Positions 1 to 15,138 of a DNA stretch of 64,000 nt are shown here, piece by piece. The position numbers and the translations under genes are program-made. The stretch spans positions 22,780,427-22,844,426 of the forward strand of contig OX442315.1 in the NCBI GenBank assembly GCA_949358305.1. Reading direction: 5' to 3'. The stretch is from Strigamia acuminata (lineage: Eukaryota; Arthropoda; Chilopoda; Geophilomorpha; Linotaeniidae). The notes under the pieces are model-generated. The model worked only from the letters and a program-made list of their open reading frames with translations. It was not told the origin of the DNA and did not search any database. How positions within the stretch are numbered: the stretch's first letter is position 1; the number at the start of each line of letters is the position of its first letter.

Positions 1-1187
1 TTGGCATGGAATCCCGACGGGACTCAGTTGGCTTCTTGCAGCGGGGACAAAACTATTCGCATCTGGGGCGAAAAGAGTAATTATTCTTACGGTGCTTGTA
101 ATATCTCTTTACTGCTTTTTATATACATTTTCTACAGATAACGAATGGGTTTGTCTGACGGAACTATGCGAAGGCCATCAGCGCACGATCCGATCTGTCG
201 CGTGGTCTCCGTGTGGTAACCGGATTGCATCGACAAGCTTTGATGCAACTACTTGTGTCTGGGATCGAAGGGGAGGCGAATTTGAATGTGTGGCCACTTT
301 GGAAGGACACGAGAATGAAGTTAAAAGTGCCGCTTGGTCACCATCTGGTCAATATTTAGCCACTTGCAGTCGGGACAAAAGTGTTTGGATATGGGAAGGT
401 GTAAATGTTTAAAATGTAGTAAATACAATTTGCTAATTGAATTAATGTTTGTAGTTGAGGAGGGCAACGAATTTGAATGCGCAGAAGTTCTACCCGTGCA
501 CCAACAGGACGTTAAACGCGTGAAATGGCATCCAATTGAAGATGTTTTAGCATCAGCAAGCTACGACGACACTATCAAACTTTTTAAAGGAGATGGAGAC
601 GATTGGAATTCTTTTGCCACATTATCATCTCATACCTCGACCGTTTGGTCAATTGCCTTCGATAAAACGGGCAAGCAACTTGTATCGTGCAGTGATGACA
701 AAACAATTAAAATATGGAAGGAATACGAAAACGGCAATTCACAAGGTGAGGCGTCAAATACAACAAAAAGTAATTTTTTTTTAATTAAATTCTTTTTGTC
801 AATTTTAGGAATTTTGTCATCTAGATCCGAGCCAAGTTGGAAATGCATTTGCACAATATCGGGTTATCATTCCAGAACCATTTATGATGTTGATTGGTAA
901 TACGACAAGCTAGTTTGAAGCTGTTATATAATAAGTTAATATTTAACTTAATTTCTACACACAGGTCTCATTTAACGGGTGACATTGCAACTGGATGTGG
1001 CGATAATTGTGTTAGAATCTTTCGTGAATCCGAGTCGTGCGATCCAAACAGCCCCTCTTATAATTTAGTAGCAACAATATCAAAAGCGCATGATCAAGAT
1101 GTTAATTGTGTTACATGGAACCCCAAAGTTCCAGGGCTTTTAGCTTCTTGCAGCGATGATGGACTTGTTAAATTATGGAAAATTTAA
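1..1187 (+). CDS. Ciao1: CIAO1, cytosolic Fe-S assembly WD40 protein (5' partial)
   Basis: Partial gene; the first part lies outside the window. Exons read as 1-76, 138-398, 455-745, 809-896 and 965-1187, giving 312 codons plus stop in one frame with GT-AG introns of 56-68 nt. The protein is a chain of WD40 blades: [53 protein letters not shown] and a final [12 protein letters not shown] at the C-terminus. Blade order and the phrase [15 protein letters not shown] match CIAO1/Cia1 (about 330-340 residues), so only some 20-25 N-terminal residues seem missing. CIAO1 is the beta-propeller of the CIA targeting complex, which hands [4Fe-4S] clusters to cytosolic and nuclear apoproteins. A polyadenylation signal (aataaa) is near 1251. 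The gene converges on the transporter gene that ends at 1283. Confidence 0.9.
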
Positions 1188-1282
1188 AAATAACTGCGAT
1201 TGATATTAATTTTATAAAAATACAATTTAGGAATAACATATAATAATAACAATAAAATAATAAAAATGATGAGTTGTTGTCT

Positions 1283-3221
1283 TCAATACACTATTGGACT
1301 TGATTCGTCTAGCTCATCCTCTACTTTGGCTTCGTAACTACCCGATAAAATTTTATTTACAATCTTTAATTGTTCGATTCGCATCCGCTTATAATCAGCT
1401 TTAAACGCAACGATGTAAAAAACAACTGTAATCACTAGGCAAGCGGAACATATATACGTAGCATCTACAAAAGAAAAAATGTCAAATTGATACAATTAAA
1501 TCCGTGACACTAGTTTTACCTGTCATATCTCGAATCTGACCCGTATCAGCAGAGTTTGTGCATGTTTGGATTAACAAGTCTCTTTCTTTCAAGGGACCAC
1601 CAACAGAACCGAAAATAATTATAAATATGATAGCCAAAATTTGCCTAAAAATATACATGAGCATCAATGACGAGTAAACATCTTGGATTTTAAATTTTTC
1701 TTACCCAGACATGAGAATGAATCCTCCGCTGAGAGTTTCGTTGACGGGATAAGTATTTTCCGCTGCCAGTTCTAAGGCAATGGGATAACCAGCCGTTGTA
1801 AATAGTCCAAAAACGGCAAAACATATTGCTATATAATATTGATTATACGGAGAATTGTTATCGAATTGAAGGCACTAAGAACAGAATATTAAAAAAATTG
1901 CTCAAAAAGGCCTTCAATTATTTTTCTCACTTACCATACATAATATTGCTACGCTAATTGCGCCACAACCGAAGCAAATCTTGGATATTTCTTCAAGTTT
2001 TTTAGTCTTGTCAGCAACTACACTCGACAGAAACGCCCCGAGAACACCAACTCCGGTGAGAAGTCCTCCGCACAAGCCGGCAAATTCCTTTATTTAAGTT
2101 AAATAAAAAAAGATTAATTTTGTTTTGTTCGTATCAATAAAAAGCTTTTGAATTAACTGACGTTGGAATATCCTTTCTGACATAAAAATTGATCAATAAG
2201 CGTTTGAACACTAGATATAATACCAATCCCTGTTCCCAAGACTAAAAATAAAATGATGTAATGTTTGTTCGCAAACAGTTGCTTTACGCTGACGCCAAAA
2301 GACTGAGTTCGTCCTAAAGTATTGGCCGAGAAACTTGGGGGAGTTGGTGGTTCGGAATCGCGAATTATTAAAAAGGCACCTAACCCAAAAATACAGGCGC
2401 ACACAGTCCAAAATACGTTCTGAAAAATTACATTGATATTGTTATTAAATTTTGTAACTATTTACACATTTATCACAACGTACTATAAAAAAAATACCAT
2501 GATGATCAACCGCATGTAATATACTCGGTGATACAACGTTACTCAAGGCAGCTCCAACAGGATTAGCTTTAATTAAACAATTTTTTTAATAACAAAACAA
2601 AATGCGTATTTAAATACAAACCCATAGCTATCACAGACGTGGAAATAGTTCTCTGGTTATCGGGAAACCAAACTTCTGAAACCCTTGTAGGAATTATATA
2701 AATAAATGATTGTCCTATTGCTGCAATAATTTGGCCGGCCATGGTCAGGTAAATGTGGTATGGTTTTGGTATGACGTCTAAAGAACCAACAACTCTGCAA
2801 GAGGCACCCAAGATATTAAATAATGCCCCGACATGAATCTAAAAAAACAATAACAAAACGTTAAAAACAATTTCAGTCATATTTTTGTTGTTTTACCATG
2901 AATTTCAATCCTTTGCTGTCTGATAATTTACTTGCAAAAACAGCACACGGGGTTGAGACAATAAAAAAAACAATAGATAACCAATTGATGGTGTCGATGG
3001 ACACATCGTAGTATTCGGCGGCGGCATTACTAATCGGGGCAAATGATATCCATATCTGTAAAGAAAAATTTAAAAATTGGATAAATAAACTTTGGATCAC
3101 GTTGGTCAGCAATAACACAGCTGAAAACACTCACAGCTCCATTTATAATATTAAGGCCTGCCACAATAATTAAAACAACCCATCTGCGCCTGTAAGCAAT
3201 CAGTGGTTCATCTTCTTCCAT
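1283..3221 (-). CDS. SLC49A3-like major facilitator (MFSD7/FLVCR-related) transporter
   Basis: Nine exons on the minus strand: 3135-3221, 2897-3055, 2622-2838, 2484-2566, 2162-2419, 1935-2087, 1705-1874, 1520-1644, 1283-1464; 477 residues. The start is ATG at 3221 (MEEDEPLIAYRRRW), followed by strongly hydrophobic segments typical of a 12-span MFS carrier. ISFAPISNAAAEYYDVS and INWLSIVFFIVSTP resemble the SLC49 family, closest in my memory to SLC49A3 rather than FLVCR1/2. The substrate is not assignable from sequence; relatives move haem or choline, but A3 is poorly characterised. Exon 4 uses the donor gtacgt at 2483, not the nearer gt at 2497, because only that keeps the frame into the next exon. 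The acidic C-terminal tail ends DELDESSPIVY. It shares a 565 bp upstream region with the divergent glucosidase gene. Confidence 0.78.
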
Positions 3222-3786
3222 TTAAAAGTAATTATGAGTTAGGTACAAATAAATAAATAAATAAATGACTGCTAAAAACAAAAGAAACGAAATCGCCTGT
3301 CAGGTGGTGTCAGCTGATTCATTTTTTCCAATCTTCAAACGACGTTAATTAATCTATTTTCACGTCGGATGATGACCAATCTTTTTTTTTTTTCGAGTCT
3401 GGCCAGTAATTATTTTACAAAATACCTTTTGTATATTTTATTTTTTAAAGCATAAAATTCTTCCTATTTTTTTAATTATGTCATAAATGGGAGTAAAAAT
3501 GGCGTCAAAAACTGAAGTTAAGCGCTGACTATTGAGCGAACGGTGAAATACAAAAGTGCATGTGTCTCGTCGAGCTCAGGTCGCAAACCAGGATCCGAAC
3601 TGAATATGAAACATATCGGCATTTGTAATTATTAACTAAATTTAGTGATGCTTATCGCTGACACGTAAATTTGCGTTTTGAGAAGATCAATGCGGACTAA
3701 CCAGGAGCTGTAGGGGCGATGATTGAATGCGGTGTTGTCGGTGCAACTTCGTGAAATATTTTTTTAAATTTTTATTTTGCTTAAAG
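3222..3786. promoter_or_regulatory. divergent 5' region between the SLC49A3-like and glucosidase I genes
   Basis: No coding signal on either strand in 565 bp that separates two oppositely oriented start codons (3221 minus, 3787 plus). It must hold both 5' UTRs and both promoters. No convincing TATA box is seen. An upstream in-frame non-ATG stretch exists from about 3727, but the ATG at 3787 starts a normal type II membrane anchor. Confidence 0.45.
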
Positions 3787-6464
3787 ATGGTAAGGCAACG
3801 CCGACCGCTTAAACCCGAGAGCGAGGAAGCACGCAAGCACCGAGAAAAGAAAAAACGGAATAACCATCAGCCAAAAACATTAACTAGGAAAATATTCTCA
3901 TATTTCTGCTTAAGTGCCGCGGTGTTCGTGGCACTGTCTTATCTGGTCATTCAATATTCCCGGAAAATCCAAGTTGTAACGCCCCTGAAACAACCGTTGG
4001 TAATTTAAATTCAAACGTGAACCAAGAAAAGAAAAAAAAGTTATTTAATTTTCTTCTATACTCTTTTCTTTTCAGTCTGTTGTCCAAAGCGGAGTACATG
4101 TTCCCGACAAATTCTGGGGAACATACAGACCCAATTGTTACTTTGGTCTGAAAGCTCGATCACCACAGTCGCCTGTTTTCGGTTTAATGTGGTTTGCCCA
4201 AACATTAGTAGATAACCAATTACCTTTACGGTAAGAAACTTAATCGATTGTATTACTCCAGTTTTATTTTAAGATGCAATAAATATTTTTCCAGACATTG
4301 GTGCGATCAAGGAGATCGTCTTTTACGTTACGGATGGCTCGAACACGACGTAACTAATTTCGGACGTCAGGAAATCGAAGAGACTCACTACAGAATATCA
4401 ACTGATTTTGTGAAGCGAAGTGGGGGTAATCATGGCGGCGATTGGACCACTAGAATAACATTCAGTCCAAAGGTTATTGTGAATATAAATTTGAGTTTAC
4501 GGCGACTATTGATTACAGTTAAATTGTATTATTGTTTTTTTTTTTAATTTAAATTGTAGGGTACGAAATATGAACCTTTCATTTCCATAATTTTTTATTT
4601 GGCTTTGGATGGACAAGGGAGAATTCAACCGGTTTTACGTGGGACAACGTTAGCCACGGTGCAAGGCGATTCTGAAGAATTGGGACCTTTTCGTGTTAGT
4701 TACGAAACATCAACAAGCAATATCAAAATGACGAGCTACCTGATGACAGTCGCACCTGGAATGCATCTGTTGAAAGAAACCGTTCTTAAAAACCTAGCGA
4801 TATTTCAACTGGACAAACTGAAGCACGTTAAGGTGATAGGACTAGTCGGAAACCAAATGAAGGGCGAGAACGAAGGGAAAAGACCGAATTTCCTCGCTTA
4901 TCAAGCTGTTTTCACCTTACCGTTTGAGATAGAAGTTGTTTTTGAATCCGGAAGCTTCGCTGACCGACCAAATCGGCTAATCGGTGACATTTTCACTTCG
5001 GAATTGGCGCTACACAGTAAACAATTCCACGAACGTTTTGCGCAAAAGTTTAAACTTCAAGACAAAGGCTACAAACCAGATCAAGTAAATTTTGCTAAAG
5101 CAGCAATGAGCAATCTATTAGGTGGAATTGGATATTTCTACGGCTCTTCAATAGTCCAATCGCAGTTCAACGCCGAACCCGTCAAGTACTGGCCAGCTCC
5201 GTTGTACACGGCAGTTCCTTCGCGGTCCTTCTTTCCTCGCGGGTTCCTTTGGGACGAGGGATTTCATAATCTATTGATATGCCAGTTCGATACGACTTTA
5301 TGCAAGGATATAATAGCGCATTGGCTGGACTTGATGAATGTTGAAGGCTGGATTCCTCGCGAGCAGATTTTGGGAACCGAAGCGAGGAGTAAAGTGCCTG
5401 ATGAATTTGTCGTTCAGCAAAACACCAACGCTAATCCTCCCACCTTGTTTTTACCACTGCAATATTTGATTAAAAAACTGCGAGTGAATAATTCGTCGAT
5501 TGACGAGCAAGACATCAATTTTTTCAGGCGAATTTATCCCCGACTTATGGCTTGGTTCGACTGGTTTAATGTAACCCAAATAGGAAAACTTACGACGACC
5601 TACAGGTGGCGAGGAAGAGATGCAGCTACGATCAGAGAACTTAATCCTAAGACGCTCACGTCTGGTTTGGACGATTACCCGAGAGCTTCTCATCCAACCG
5701 AAGACGAACGACACGTTGATTTGCGCTGCTGGATGGCTTTAGCGGCTGATGTTATGTCGGAAATTAGCTCATTTATTGGCATTTCGTCCGATAAATACAA
5801 AAAAACGCACAAATTATTATCCGATAATAATCTGTTGGATGAATTGCATTGGGCACCCGAATTAGACGCGTATTCTGACTTCGGTTATCATTCTTCTAAG
5901 ACGAAATTGGAAAGACCGAAAGTTAAAAATATCCAACCGGGAAAACCTGCACCAAAAGCGGAGAAAATTCGAGTCGTAAATGAAGAACCAAAACTGCAAT
6001 TTGTGGATTCATTCGGCTATGTTAGTCTCTTTCCTTTTATCACGCTAATTCTTTCACCCGATTCACCCAAATTGGGCATAACCCTAAACCGTTTGAATGA
6101 CCCGGACTTATTATGGACTAAATTTGGATTACGATCGTTAGCAAAATCAGCTCCGTTATACATGAAGCACAACACCGAGCACGATCCGCCATATTGGAGG
6201 GGCGCGATCTGGATGAACATTAATTTTCTAACACTTCGCGCACTTTATTATTATTCGGCAATCGATGGACCGTGGAAAACAATTTCTCAAGAATTGTACG
6301 GGGAGCTGAAACGAAACGTAGTTGAGAATGTCTACAGGGAATATAAAAGAACCGGGTACATTTGGGAACAGTATAACGATTTAACCGGTCAAGGGCAGGG
6401 AAGTCATCCATTCACTGGATGGTCGGCATTGATTTTATTGATTATGGGCGATTCGTATTGGTGA
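3787..6464 (+). CDS. MOGS: mannosyl-oligosaccharide glucosidase (glucosidase I, GH63)
   Basis: Exons 3787-3999, 4076-4230, 4295-4472 and 4560-6464; 816 residues, close to the usual length (about 830). Glucosidase I removes the outermost alpha-1,2-linked glucose from Glc3Man9GlcNAc2 just transferred to proteins in the ER, the first trimming step of N-glycan processing and entry to calnexin quality control. The N-terminus is basic ([19 protein letters not shown]) and is followed by one hydrophobic anchor around residues 38-58, as expected for a type II ER membrane protein. Family landmarks: [28 protein letters not shown] with the conserved acidic pair, [15 protein letters not shown], and near the end GYIWEQYND and [17 protein letters not shown]. 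The large last exon holds most of the catalytic (alpha/alpha) barrel. All frames and phases are intact, so it should be functional. Confidence 0.95.
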
Positions 6465-6903
6465 TTATTGGCGCTCAGGTTTTGTATCGGTATGGAATAT
6501 TATAAAGTTTCAAATTGTTTTTTTTTAAATTTTTTGTAAATATTAAACTCGTGGAATAAATTGTTACTATTAAAAAAAAACTATTTTCTTTTAATACGTT
6601 AAGCAAAACAACTTCCATTGGCTAAAGCAATTTTTTTTAAAACAATAAAACATTGTCATCAATAATTCCCATTTTATATACATTGCTGACAAAGCTGCAA
6701 GCGTAAAATTTAGAAAACATGAGGTAAAAATAGAGGAAATTTGATATTTTAAGGCTTCGATTCTGAAAACTCATGTTACAAAATCATTATTATAAATATA
6801 GTTGCATTTTTTGTAAGCAAGAGAAATTATTCACTTAAACAAGAAAATAAATAACTCAAACTGAAAAATCCCACGTGAACAAATTTATTTGGAATGGATT
6901 ATT
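6465..6903. other. convergent 3' region, non-coding
   Basis: AT-rich 439 bp between the stop codons of the glucosidase gene (plus) and Arp1 (minus). It contains aataaa-type motifs (for example near 6556 and 6643) consistent with poly(A) sites, and no credible reading frame. Confidence 0.5.
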
Positions 6904-8642
<1,739 letters not shown>

Positions 8643-9088
8643 TTTAGCTTTATTTATTCAATGAAACCTGATTTAAAAGTCTCAAACAGCAACCCTCACT
8701 GAACGAATGAGTAAGAAAAAAAGCGTAAACGCTGACGTCATTTTTAACGCCATCTATTCTTGAAAATTATAGTTAATTAATATAATAAACATAACTAATT
8801 TTCAAAAATAAGTGAAAGAAAATAACCGGCTGAATTCTTAGTCTGCAAATAGAAATATAAAATAAGTGTTCAAAAAAATACTTCTTTTTAAATTTGCTAT
8901 TAAAGAGCGTTGTTATTTATTTATTATGGTTTGGTAACTGTATCCATAACCAGACTGCAGCACTGTACAGCCACCCACTGTTTTTGGTGTTGGATGACCC
9001 TGAACACAGCGCTGGTCGCTGTTTTATTCTTTGATTATAATAACCATATCTTAATTATGTCTTAACCGCTGTTGATGACTCTTTAAAA
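8643..9088. promoter_or_regulatory. divergent 5' region between Arp1 and Suppressor of fused
   Basis: 446 bp without coding potential between a minus-strand start (8642) and a plus-strand start (9089). It must carry both promoters. I see no recognisable core element. Confidence 0.4.
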
Positions 9089-11132
9089 ATGAATGACAAG
9101 GATTCAATACCTGTAAATAACTCTTGTGCACCAGTCCCCGTCACTCCAGCAGGATTGGAAGCGCTATATGCTCAATGTAGACGATTATATCCAGAACAAA
9201 CAAATCCTCTTCAAGTTACGGCTTTAATTAAGTATTGGTAAAGTTCACTTTTTTGAATTTTTATTTTTTTTTATTTTAAGTTAATTAAAAAAAATTTATA
9301 AACTCGAATTGATGATAAAGTCGGAGAGATCTTAAACTACGCAAGTGGTTTATAAAAAATTGATGATGACTAATCTGTCACTTTTTTGTCGCTTTCAGGC
9401 TAGGAGGTCCAGACCCGTTGGATTACATCAGCATGTACTCGAGTAATGGTGATCCCGAACATGGGATTCCTCCACACTGGCATTACATCAGTTTCGGATT
9501 GTCCGATTTACACGGGGACGGCAGAGTGCACGAGTAATGTCATCAGATTGCTTTTAAAAATGTAAATTCAACCACTGTTACATTTTGTGTTAATTTATCT
9601 GTAGGATAACGAACTGCGATACCCCGAGTGGATTTGGATTTGAATTAACGTTTCGATTAAAGCGTGAATTGGAAGAAACGGCGCCGCCAACATGGCCAGC
9701 AACTGTAATGCAAGCTTTGGCAAAATATGTTTTTCATTCTGAAAACACATTCTGTGCTGGCGATCACATTTCTTGGCATTGTCCTTTGGACAATAGCGAA
9801 TCTCGCATTCAACACATGTTGACCATCGAGGACCCTCAATTGAGCACTGTACAAACTCCATTTGGTCCTGTAACGTACGTACAACTTGTAGGAGTTTGTG
9901 CTGAAGAACTGCAGGCAGCTCAACAATGGAATGGCCCTGGAATCACAGAATTAATGAAAAGGATACCCGGGTATGTATATTGTAATTGTAATTGTAATTT
10001 TGCTTGCTTTAAGACATTTGGTTGATCTATAATCAATTATTAGGTCAGGGTCTTCGTGGTTGGTTACAGACATGAGAAGAGGAGAAAGTATTTTTGAACT
10101 GGATCCACAAATACAAGTAATTGATTATTATTATTTTTTTTAAATAATTATTATTTTTTAAAATTTTTGTGATGTTTATAGGAAGCTGTTGATCAAGGCA
10201 TTGCGTTGGAAGGCTCAAATCTAAGTGGAGTGAGTGCAAAATGTTGCTGGAGGAAGAAATGTATAAAAAGCAATGTAACTCAAAAGAGCGATGAGTTGGA
10301 CGGGGATGACACGCTACAGCAGTTGCCTGAAATTTCTGAATTAGGTATCATTGATTTATTATTTATACAGCTTGGTTGAATGAGATTTATATTTGTTTTG
10401 CTTTTCTAGAATCCCAACAAATTAAAAATGCTTTACAGAAGGGTTTAAAGAAAAAAATGTTAGTTTTTATATTTGTAAACGTGAAAATATTTTGTTTATT
10501 TCAATTTTGGTGTTTTAGAAATGCAAACTTATCGCTTGAAGACAGTTACGATAGTAATGCGAGCGATATGACAACTTTGACTCCCAATGAACTGTTACAA
10601 ACCGAACATTTAGACGCTGTTCACATTACTTTAAATTTGGAGGCTGGTTTTCTTCTGCCACTAGCTCTGAGGTGAACATTTTATTTTATGCTGGAAATAA
10701 TATAATTATATTTTTTATTTTGTTTATTTTTAGAGGTAGGCTCAGGCATGGTCGGCATTTCACTTTTAAAGGGGTCGTTGGTGATGTGGCCATCACTTTA
10801 CTTCCTCCGAACGTAACGGGTGCATTTGTTACCGAGGATAAACCGTTTGCAATTCATGGACCTTGGTTACAGGTTAATTTGATTGTTAATATCATGAAAA
10901 TGCAATTAAAAGTGTTTAATTTGTGTTGATTAGATTCTTTTAACTGAAGAAAAAATAAATAAGATGTTGCAAGATTTTGTCATACTTTTGAAACGAGAGG
11001 AGGTAATTGAGAAATTAATTTAAAATTTGAGATAAATCCATCAATTTTTTTTATTTTTAGCTTTTTCTACCTAAAATATTTAGCTGGCCGGGGAATGGAT
11101 TAACAATTGAGATTATTGGTGAAGATGTTTAA
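9089..11132 (+). CDS. Sufu: Suppressor of fused (SUFU), Hedgehog pathway inhibitor
   Basis: Ten exons: 9089-9237, 9399-9533, 9605-9970, 10044-10116, 10182-10344, 10410-10458, 10519-10671, 10734-10872, 10934-11002, 11061-11132; 455 residues, near the family length (about 470-485). SUFU binds the Gli/Ci transcription factor in cytoplasm and nucleus and restrains Hedgehog target genes. The SUFU domain is clear: PAGLEALYAQCRRLYPEQ, KYWLGGPDPLDYISMY, PPHWHYISFGLSDLHGDGRV, SGFGFELTFRLKRE, GVCAEELQAAQQWNGPG. The C-terminal lobe contains HITLNLEAGFLLPLALRGRLRHGRHFTFKG split over exons 7-8. A charged, low-conservation linker is encoded in exon 5 (10182-10344), where other SUFU proteins also have a disordered loop. 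No defects. Confidence 0.96.
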
Positions 11133-11485
11133 GATCTACAAATTTTATTTTTTAAAATGTTTATTTATCATTTGATGAGTGTAGTAATACAATATTTAGA
11201 AACAATTTAAAAAGAAACAATATCTTCTTTTTTTTTTACATTTTTAAAAAACTAATATTGTACCTGGAAGAAAGTATAAAATTTTTGGTATTGTAAATGT
11301 AACGGTTTTGGTTATTTACAATTCATAGAACAAATCTCTTAACTGTTTGGCGGATTCGGTCTGTGTCTAGTCGTTCAACTCGTTCAACTGTTATAGAAGT
11401 TGGACAGAGCTTAGATATGATTACGGTGAGATGCTAGCGACTGGAGACTTTGTATACCTATCAAACAAAACGTAAAAAAATTCTT
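11133..11485. other. intergenic, Sufu 3' end and BOD1L-like 5' region
   Basis: 353 bp without coding signal. The first part is AT-rich 3' UTR of Sufu; the last part (around 11340-11485) should contain the start site of the next gene on the same strand. No specific element recognised. Confidence 0.4.
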
Positions 11486-14400
11486 ATGGATCCGTCCATT
11501 GCAAGTTTACCACCTGGTGATCCGAAACTAATTTCTACGATTGTGGATCACTTGAAATCGCAAGGTTTGTTCGATCAATTTAGGAAACATTGCCTTTCTG
11601 ATATTGACACTAAGGTAAGTTGACGAGAACACAAACAAATGTTCGCAATTTTTCTTTACGAATATCGCCGATTTATTAGATGTGAGAAATTTTAATTGTT
11701 TTAATTATTTTTTTGTTTTAGCCGGGATATCAAAATTTAAGGCAAAGAGTTGAAGGATACGTAGCAAATTTTCTGGAGGAGCAGCAATGGAGGCCAGATT
11801 TGAATAAAAATCAGCTTCGAGATAGTCTAAGACGAAGCATTAATGAGTGAGTATTTTTTTGTGAAATAATCTATGCCGATTATAAATATATGTTTTAAAT
11901 GTGTGTTATTATTTTTTTAAAGGTCTGGTATGCTTGCAATTGGTGTGGATAGAATTGTTGAACAAGTAGTTAATCCTAAAGTGTATCAAGTGTTTTATTC
12001 TGAAATTGCAACCTGCATGTTTAAACTATTGGGCAAAGATTTGCCGTCATCAGGCTCATTTATGCAAAAATGTTTGGATAACAGTACTATGGACACTACA
12101 AATCCAGGTAAGAAGAACTCGATTTAAGTGTGATTTTTTTTTTTTTAATTTTAAAATTCAGGTTATTAATTATTTAATTTATTATTTAGAAGTACCAGGT
12201 GAAGAAAAAACTTCTTTAAAAGCCGAAACTGATCAAGAATCTCTTCAGAAAATCATCGGTTTTACGGACGATGCACCTGCTGCTGCCGGTAGTAATCCAA
12301 TCGTTAGTCTTACTCAAAGCAATAAGCAAACAACCTCAACTTCGGAGTCTGGTGATTCGAAGTCTAGTGATTCGAAGTCTAGTGATTCGAAGTCCGGTGA
12401 CTCGAAGTCTGATGATTCGAAGTCTGTGGATTCGAAGTCTGGTGATTTGAAGTCTGGTGATTCAAAGCCTGGGGATTCGAAGTCTGATGATTTGAAGTCT
12501 GATGATTCGAAGTCTGGTGATTCAAAGTCTGGTGATTCGAAGCCACTAGATTCAAGCCCATCGATTAAAACCGAAGCCGAAGCAGAACCACCAACACCTA
12601 CAAAGGTGTCGATTGAAACGCAGACTGATAGTTTATTGGAATCTGCTAAAATTGGCGAAGACTCGAAGGAAAGTTTGAGCAAAAAGAAGAATGATGAAAA
12701 GAAAGAGCACACTAAAAAGAATCCTCTGGAAGCCGAGAAAAAGAAAAGTTACGAGAAAAAAGACGAGAAGAAGATTGACAAGCAAAAAGCTAATAAAAGC
12801 AAACACGATAAAGTGAAGCATAAAAGTATTGGAGACTCGGCCAAAGAGTCTAAAGACTCTAAAGCGAAGAAAGTTGAGGTAAAAAGTGATAAAGAAAAAA
12901 ATAAATCGTCATCGACTAAACAAAAAACTGAGAAGTCCGATAAATCCAAAGACGAGGGGTCAAAATGTTCAAAAAATGTGGACAAATCCAAAGAATCCGT
13001 ATCCAAGTCGCATAAATTATCGAAGCATGATAAAAATAATTCAACTGAATCAGAAAATAAAGGAGAGAAAAAGAAAGAACACAAGAAAGTGGAAAAAACA
13101 GATAAAATTGAAAAGTGCGACAAACCCAAGCATAAAACGACTGACGAGACTAAGAAGACTGTCAAAGTCGAGAAAGTCAAATCTGAAGATAAAAAAGCGG
13201 AAAAATCGGAAGGAAAAAATGGCAAATCCGAGAAAAAGGTTGAAGTGAAGATCGAGAAATCTGAAAAAAAGATTGACGTAAAAATTGAAAAATCTGCTGA
13301 CAAAGTTAAACCCAAGGAACCATCGAAAACTAGTCACTCGAAAGAGAAAAGCGACATAAAGCGCGATAAAAAGCATTCGACTGAGAAAATAAAAACCGAA
13401 GATAAACACAAACACGACGAAAAATTGAAAAACAAAAGCATCGATAAAGAGAAAGTCAAGTTAAAGTCTGAGGAGAAACCAATCGAAATTAAGAAATTGA
13501 CCGATTCGAAAGTTAAAGAAAAAGAAGTGAAAAAAGTGAGTGAACCCGAAACGAGAGAAGAACTGAAAGCGCCGAAAATCAGTCCAATAAAAAGCGAACA
13601 GCCAAAAGTAAAACCTTTCGAAGAAAAAGCAAAAGTGAAACGAGAAGACAAGTCCGAAATGAAATCACCGAAAAGGAAGGGCGAGCATTCCGGCGAAAGT
13701 AGACGAAAGAGAATGAAAACTGATCCCGGCGAATCTTTTTCGGAAGAAGGAAATAAAGGCGACAGCAGTGGCGACTGGTCGGACGTTACAGTCAGCTCAG
13801 TGCACACGAGTGATTTATCGGATTATGATGATCACATTAGCTTGACTGATAGCGAAATTGACGGAGGAAAAGGACGCTCGTCGGCCGCATCATCAAAATG
13901 TAAAATATTGACAATTAATGCCGTTAATTTCTTTTCATTTTGATTTAAATTTTATTCAGCTGCCAGTCCGGTTAAACGACCCCGTGGACGTCCGAGGAAA
14001 GATCAAAATTTGAAGCAGCAGGAGTTAATCAAGAAAAAGGTTTTTGAATTTGTTGTGATGAAAATGTAATTGAATCTGATCTGTTTTTCTACAAATTGCA
14101 GTTGTCCCTGTATCAAAGTCAGATACCAGTGCCGAGTAAGTTCCGTGAGCCTAAAGTTGAGCCGAAACCCGAACCTGAGGACGCCGAGCCACGACGCGAA
14201 ATGCGGAGACAGCGCAAAGTCAATCCACGTTACTCTTCGGACGATTTCGCTTCGATTTTCTCAAAAGGAAAAGATAAATTACAGTTTCAACAGGATGAAG
14301 AGAACGAACAAACGATGAGCGAAGATGATGTCAAGGAAAGTTCCGTGAAGCCGGTACCCAGAGGACGAAAATCGACGTGCGACAACACGGACTCCGAACT

Positions 14401-15138
14401 CCCCTACAGCCCGCGATCGGACGTAACAGAACCGGAAACACCTTCGCGACGGCTCTCGAAAGAAACAGACAGAAGTGGTATTTGACGTAATCAAATTGAA
14501 ACTGGTGAAATGTTAATCGTTTTTATTATTATAGAAATAATGGGTCGGCCGTCGTCACCGAAATCTGATTTAAGTGGTGAACTGCAGAGTCCCAGAACCC
14601 CGGAAAGTAGCTGCAGTACGGAAAGTAGGCGTAGGCAGCACTACGATTCGTCGGATTTGTATAAGCCACGTCCCTCGGTGCGGGGAGGCCGACGGAATAG
14701 ACAGTCGGAGCGATACGACGACTCGGATTTGTATAAACCACGATCGCTCGTTTCTTCGTCGCGACGTGCGAGGGGTGGTTCGCCAAACAGATCGATTGAT
14801 CTTTCGCCCGCATCTAGTCGACAGGAAGTGAAATCTTCACCGGGACTAAGTCCGGAAGTGAGATCGACGGCTACTACTCCGAGTTCAGATAAACACCCAG
14901 ACGAGGGCAAAGAGTTGTCCAATGAATTGGGGGGTGAATCCGAAGGAAATGTTTTATCGTCGGATGAAGATGCGAATTATGAACCCACTGCAAAAATTCC
15001 TAAAAAGTAATTTTTATTAATTTATTTATTTTTGTGATATTTTTAAAAAAATTATTTTGTTTTATTTTTAGGGTTGAGAACACACTCCCAGTTAAGAGAG
15101 GCAGAGGAAGACCTAGAAAATATATTTATGTTCCTTAG
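11486..15138 (+). CDS. BOD1L-like protein: Shg1/BOD1 domain, charged repeat region, two AT-hooks
   Basis: Eight exons: 11486-11614, 11722-11846, 11923-12107, 12190-13899, 13960-14039, 14102-14477, 14535-15006, 15072-15138; 1047 residues. The N-terminal ~120 residues (LISTIVDHLKSQGLFDQFRKH, GYVANFLEEQQW, VNPKVYQVFYSEI) match the COMPASS Shg1/BOD1 domain shared by BOD1, BOD1L1 and yeast Shg1. BOD1 proteins regulate PP2A at kinetochores; BOD1L1 acts with SETD1A at replication forks; which role applies here is inference. Exon 4 encodes a Lys/Ser/Glu-rich disordered region starting with a DSKSG-like tandem repeat. Two AT-hooks follow: KRPRGRPRK (exon 5) and KRGRGRPRK at the extreme C-terminus (exon 8). 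Exon 7 has an apparent in-frame stop immediately after its splice donor (15007), so an unspliced transcript would lose the last AT-hook. The gene ends before the convergent Fax gene. Confidence 0.83.
12345..12547 (+). repeat. degenerate 15 bp coding tandem repeat (DSKSG/DSKSD units)
   Basis: About 13 tandem units of a 15 bp motif of the type gattcgaagtctggt inside exon 4 of the BOD1L-like gene. Each unit encodes a five-residue DSKSG, DSKSD, DLKSG or similar block, so copy-number changes keep the frame. Differences between units are mostly single bases. Confidence 0.9.
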